NCBI GenBank assembly: GCA_029891345.1 | Contig: CM057005.1 | Span: 66,721,760-66,785,759 of the forward strand | Source: Dryococelus australis | Lineage: Eukaryota; Arthropoda; Insecta; Phasmatodea; Phasmatidae | DNA length: 64,000 bases | Reading direction: 5' to 3' | Shown: in pieces, positions 61,461 through 64,000 of the stretch | How the letters are laid out: every line of letters begins with the position of its first letter | How positions within the stretch are numbered: the first letter of the stretch is position 1 | The notes under the pieces: model-generated | Told to the model about the DNA's origin: nothing | Seen by the model: only the letters and a program-made list of their open reading frames with translations | Database searches by the model: none | Program-made: the position numbers and the translations under genes

Positions 61461-64000
61461 ATATCCGGTCTAACAGAGTCAATCCATAGAAAATCCATAC
61501 ACTAAAGATGAGTTAAACCACAATTTAACGTCTAATGCGCATGTCACAACATAGACCTACACCAAACAATACAAAGACTAAGACAAAATTGTCAACATTA
61601 ATGAACATGTTAGTTTTCATTTTAAATTGCAAGCACTACTATATTTAAAAAATACTATTGCCAGTATGAATGTAAACAAAAGGCAATTCAAATTAATTAG
61701 AGAACGTATAAAAACATATCAAAAGACCATGTTTACTACACAATGTTCGAACCTCAAACCAAATCCAAGACATTTTAACTAGACATGAAGGCAGAAGAGC
61801 AGTTTAATGTTAAGACATTGAGACTGGTAGTGCCAGGCAGCGAGATCAGTCAGCCTCATCTTTAGACTTAGACTATCACTCACAAGAAATGCATGAAATA
61901 TTAATAACATTACGAGCACAGTGGTATTATGTTAGGGGGATACAGGTTATGTCATGTTCTTACATAGAAGAAGACGCTTGAGAATCATTTTAAAAAATTG
62001 GAAACTAACCACCATCTTGACAGAAACTCAAAACATTGTGTTTACAATAGAGTGATACTCAAAGAAAAGTTACATTAGAAGCATTTCGTGTTGAACAAAG
62101 AAAATGGTGAATAGAGAAATATATATTATAATTTACGTGTGAAGTTTTACTAGTTTCTTATTGGCTTGTGTTAGTTGTGCGATAAAATAATTAACTCATA
62201 AAAATACCGATTGTGAATGTGTGTACGAACAAGTATTGGGTTATGCGCGAAAAAAATAATGTGTTTTAGATATAGAGCTCATATGTCCCGATTTGCGGAA
62301 AACTATTTTTTGAATAAATGATTAAATAAAGTATAACAAGCGTGCTACCGTTGTCATGTAATGTATAGCAGGTTGCGTATCAGTAGCGAGTACAACAAAA
62401 CTGCGACCAGCAGCTTAGCTGAATTTCTGGAAGGCAAAGCTCACATGTTCCTGAGACACGAATAAATAATTATTTGCTGGCATTCATATTTAAATTCTTA
62501 ACACTGACAATGACTCGAAGGTTTTTTTCCAGTATGGCGTAATTTCCTTTATACTTATTTAATTTCAATATAGTAAATAGTTTCCGGTAAATAAATTCAA
62601 ATCCCATTTTTGTTATTCCCTAACTTTACATTACATTAGTTCTCTGTTTTGATTCAGTTTTATACTTATTTATACCTTATTATAGGGTACAACTTTGTTT
62701 CTTGTGTATACAATGTTGGACAGGTTTAAGTTACCCTTAGTACATAACTAAATCACAGAAATTAGAATTTTTACTGAAGTGTCTGCACTGGACGATAAAG
62801 TATTTTAGAAATTTTTTCAGGAGAAAAAAGGGGGGAGGGACAGAAGACATTTATGGATAATTTTATTCCCAAAAGGCTATCTACAAAAATTGTATTACAT
62901 CTTTCTCCAAATGTGTAATTTAGTACCAAGGTCTTAAGCCCCAACTACAATCACCGTAACAATTAACAATAAAAAGATAGAATCCAGACTTGTATATGGC
63001 ACCTGATACAACACAACATAAAAGTGTAAGGTGGCGGGATGCTCGAGGTAGCAGTGTCAAGAGGATTGAATATTTTCAATTCATTTACTGCGAGTTCTAA
63101 ACCGGCCAAACATGAGTGTCAGTGCAGTGCAAGCTTACAACAATAATATGGTTAGTAAATGAATTTTGCAGTACGGTTAAGATTTAAATTTTTCAAATAG
63201 TCATCACAATTATTAACCTGTATGCCATTTTTTTAATATTCTGAAAAACATTTCCCGCGAAATTTTTTTGATAGCAGGTAGTTAACCAACATAAATATCA
63301 GGTAAGCGAACACAATGTTTGAAAATATCCGCGATATGTTTACAGTCTATTTTTTTTTGTGCTTGTTTCTCATTAGTCGCATAACAGTTTTCTTACTGCG
63401 GTTGTAGCCAGATTATTTTCATACTTCCATGGTAAAGCCACTGTTATTTTGCTATGGGAACACTATGGTGATTGTAGCCTATGCTTTAGTCAGTCATTAG
63501 CCACAATTTTAATTCAGCCTAACCTTTTAAAAAATTTCACATTGGGAGAGAAAAATACAATATGATATTTCTATAAATAGACTTTTAGGGATAATAAAGG
63601 AGCCACCCTATGGTTGGGTTTATGAAAACTTATTTACCAGCATTTTATGTTACTTTGGGTAGATTAATTAGACTAGGATACATTGTTGAACTACAATGGG
63701 TGAAATATGCATTCACAACAATGATATTAATAACAAGCGCACATCTAATAACCACTGCCAAAGTGCTCCACAAACACACTAGTGACAAAATTTATTTTTT
63801 GTTACCTACCAACTTATGCAATTATTGTTTTTTGCATGACATTCTCCTCTGAATACATTAAAAACTATTCAGTTTCAATATCTCAGAATTATGCTGCAGA
63901 ACGTTGACAAACAATTACTCCTCTAAGAAAAAGCATTATCGATAAAAATTTAGGTTCCTCGCCTCCCCTTCCCAAGGGGGTGGGGAAGCGGGCTGCAGAA
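61461..64000. other. Sequence upstream of the FUBP-family gene
   Basis: AT-rich, with no gene, TIR pair or recognised repeat. The last 45 bp become abruptly GC-rich (CCTCCCCTTCCC...GGGGTGGGGAAG, a short imperfect palindrome), perhaps the beginning of another feature outside the window. Confidence 0.35.

Noticed and set aside
1-64000. CRISPR arrays, operons or bacterial-type systems
   Set aside because: No regularly spaced direct repeats, no long prokaryotic-style genes, and a clearly spliced eukaryotic gene is present.

Overview
This is AT-rich, intron- and repeat-dominated animal DNA, most likely from an insect or other arthropod with a large genome. The only host gene I can support is on the minus strand: the 5' part of a far-upstream-element-binding protein gene (FUBP/KSRP family; the Drosophila member is Psi). 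Four coding exons are visible, in transcription order: 61335-61252, 54286-54199, 11654-11397 and 10264-10135. They encode about the first 186 residues: the conserved N-terminal helix, the QKRPLEDG block, an Ala-rich linker and most of KH domain 1. All junctions have GT/AG signals and keep one frame. Introns 1-3 are 6,965, 42,544 and 1,132 bp. Intron 4 runs off the left edge, so the rest of KH1, the other KH domains and the 3' end lie outside. The promoter-side region is near 61340-61460.

Almost everything else lies inside these introns and is transposon debris. From the left: an old Ty3/Gypsy pol fossil split in two (1-744 and about 6890-8650) by a 6-kb block holding a TIR MITE, a GC-rich patch and other repeats; a possible LINE tail (about 9590-9990, minus); a 3.2-kb TIR element (about 14530-17690) carrying a deletion derivative of a transposon protein; a piggyBac relic (about 18270-19790); several copies of an unassigned TIR family with ACTTGnCAACTTTTA ends; a repeat family seen three times (4106, 23905, 27731); an apparently perfect 274-bp inverted repeat (26407-26680 and 29795-30068); pogo/Tigger-like TIR elements (7275, 35517, 46393, 48774); two hAT-like signals (39040, 54837); and a pogo-type transposase C-terminus (59100-59770).

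The genes do not form a functional cluster: one housekeeping-type RNA-binding protein gene carries dense, mostly decayed intronic transposons. The best leads are the perfect inverted repeat, a pair of in-frame splice donors 15 nt apart at the end of FUBP exon 2, and the unassigned TIR family with a conserved coding exon. I saw no CRISPR array, no rRNA and no convincing tRNA gene. All family calls are by eye from remembered motifs; no search or alignment was run.
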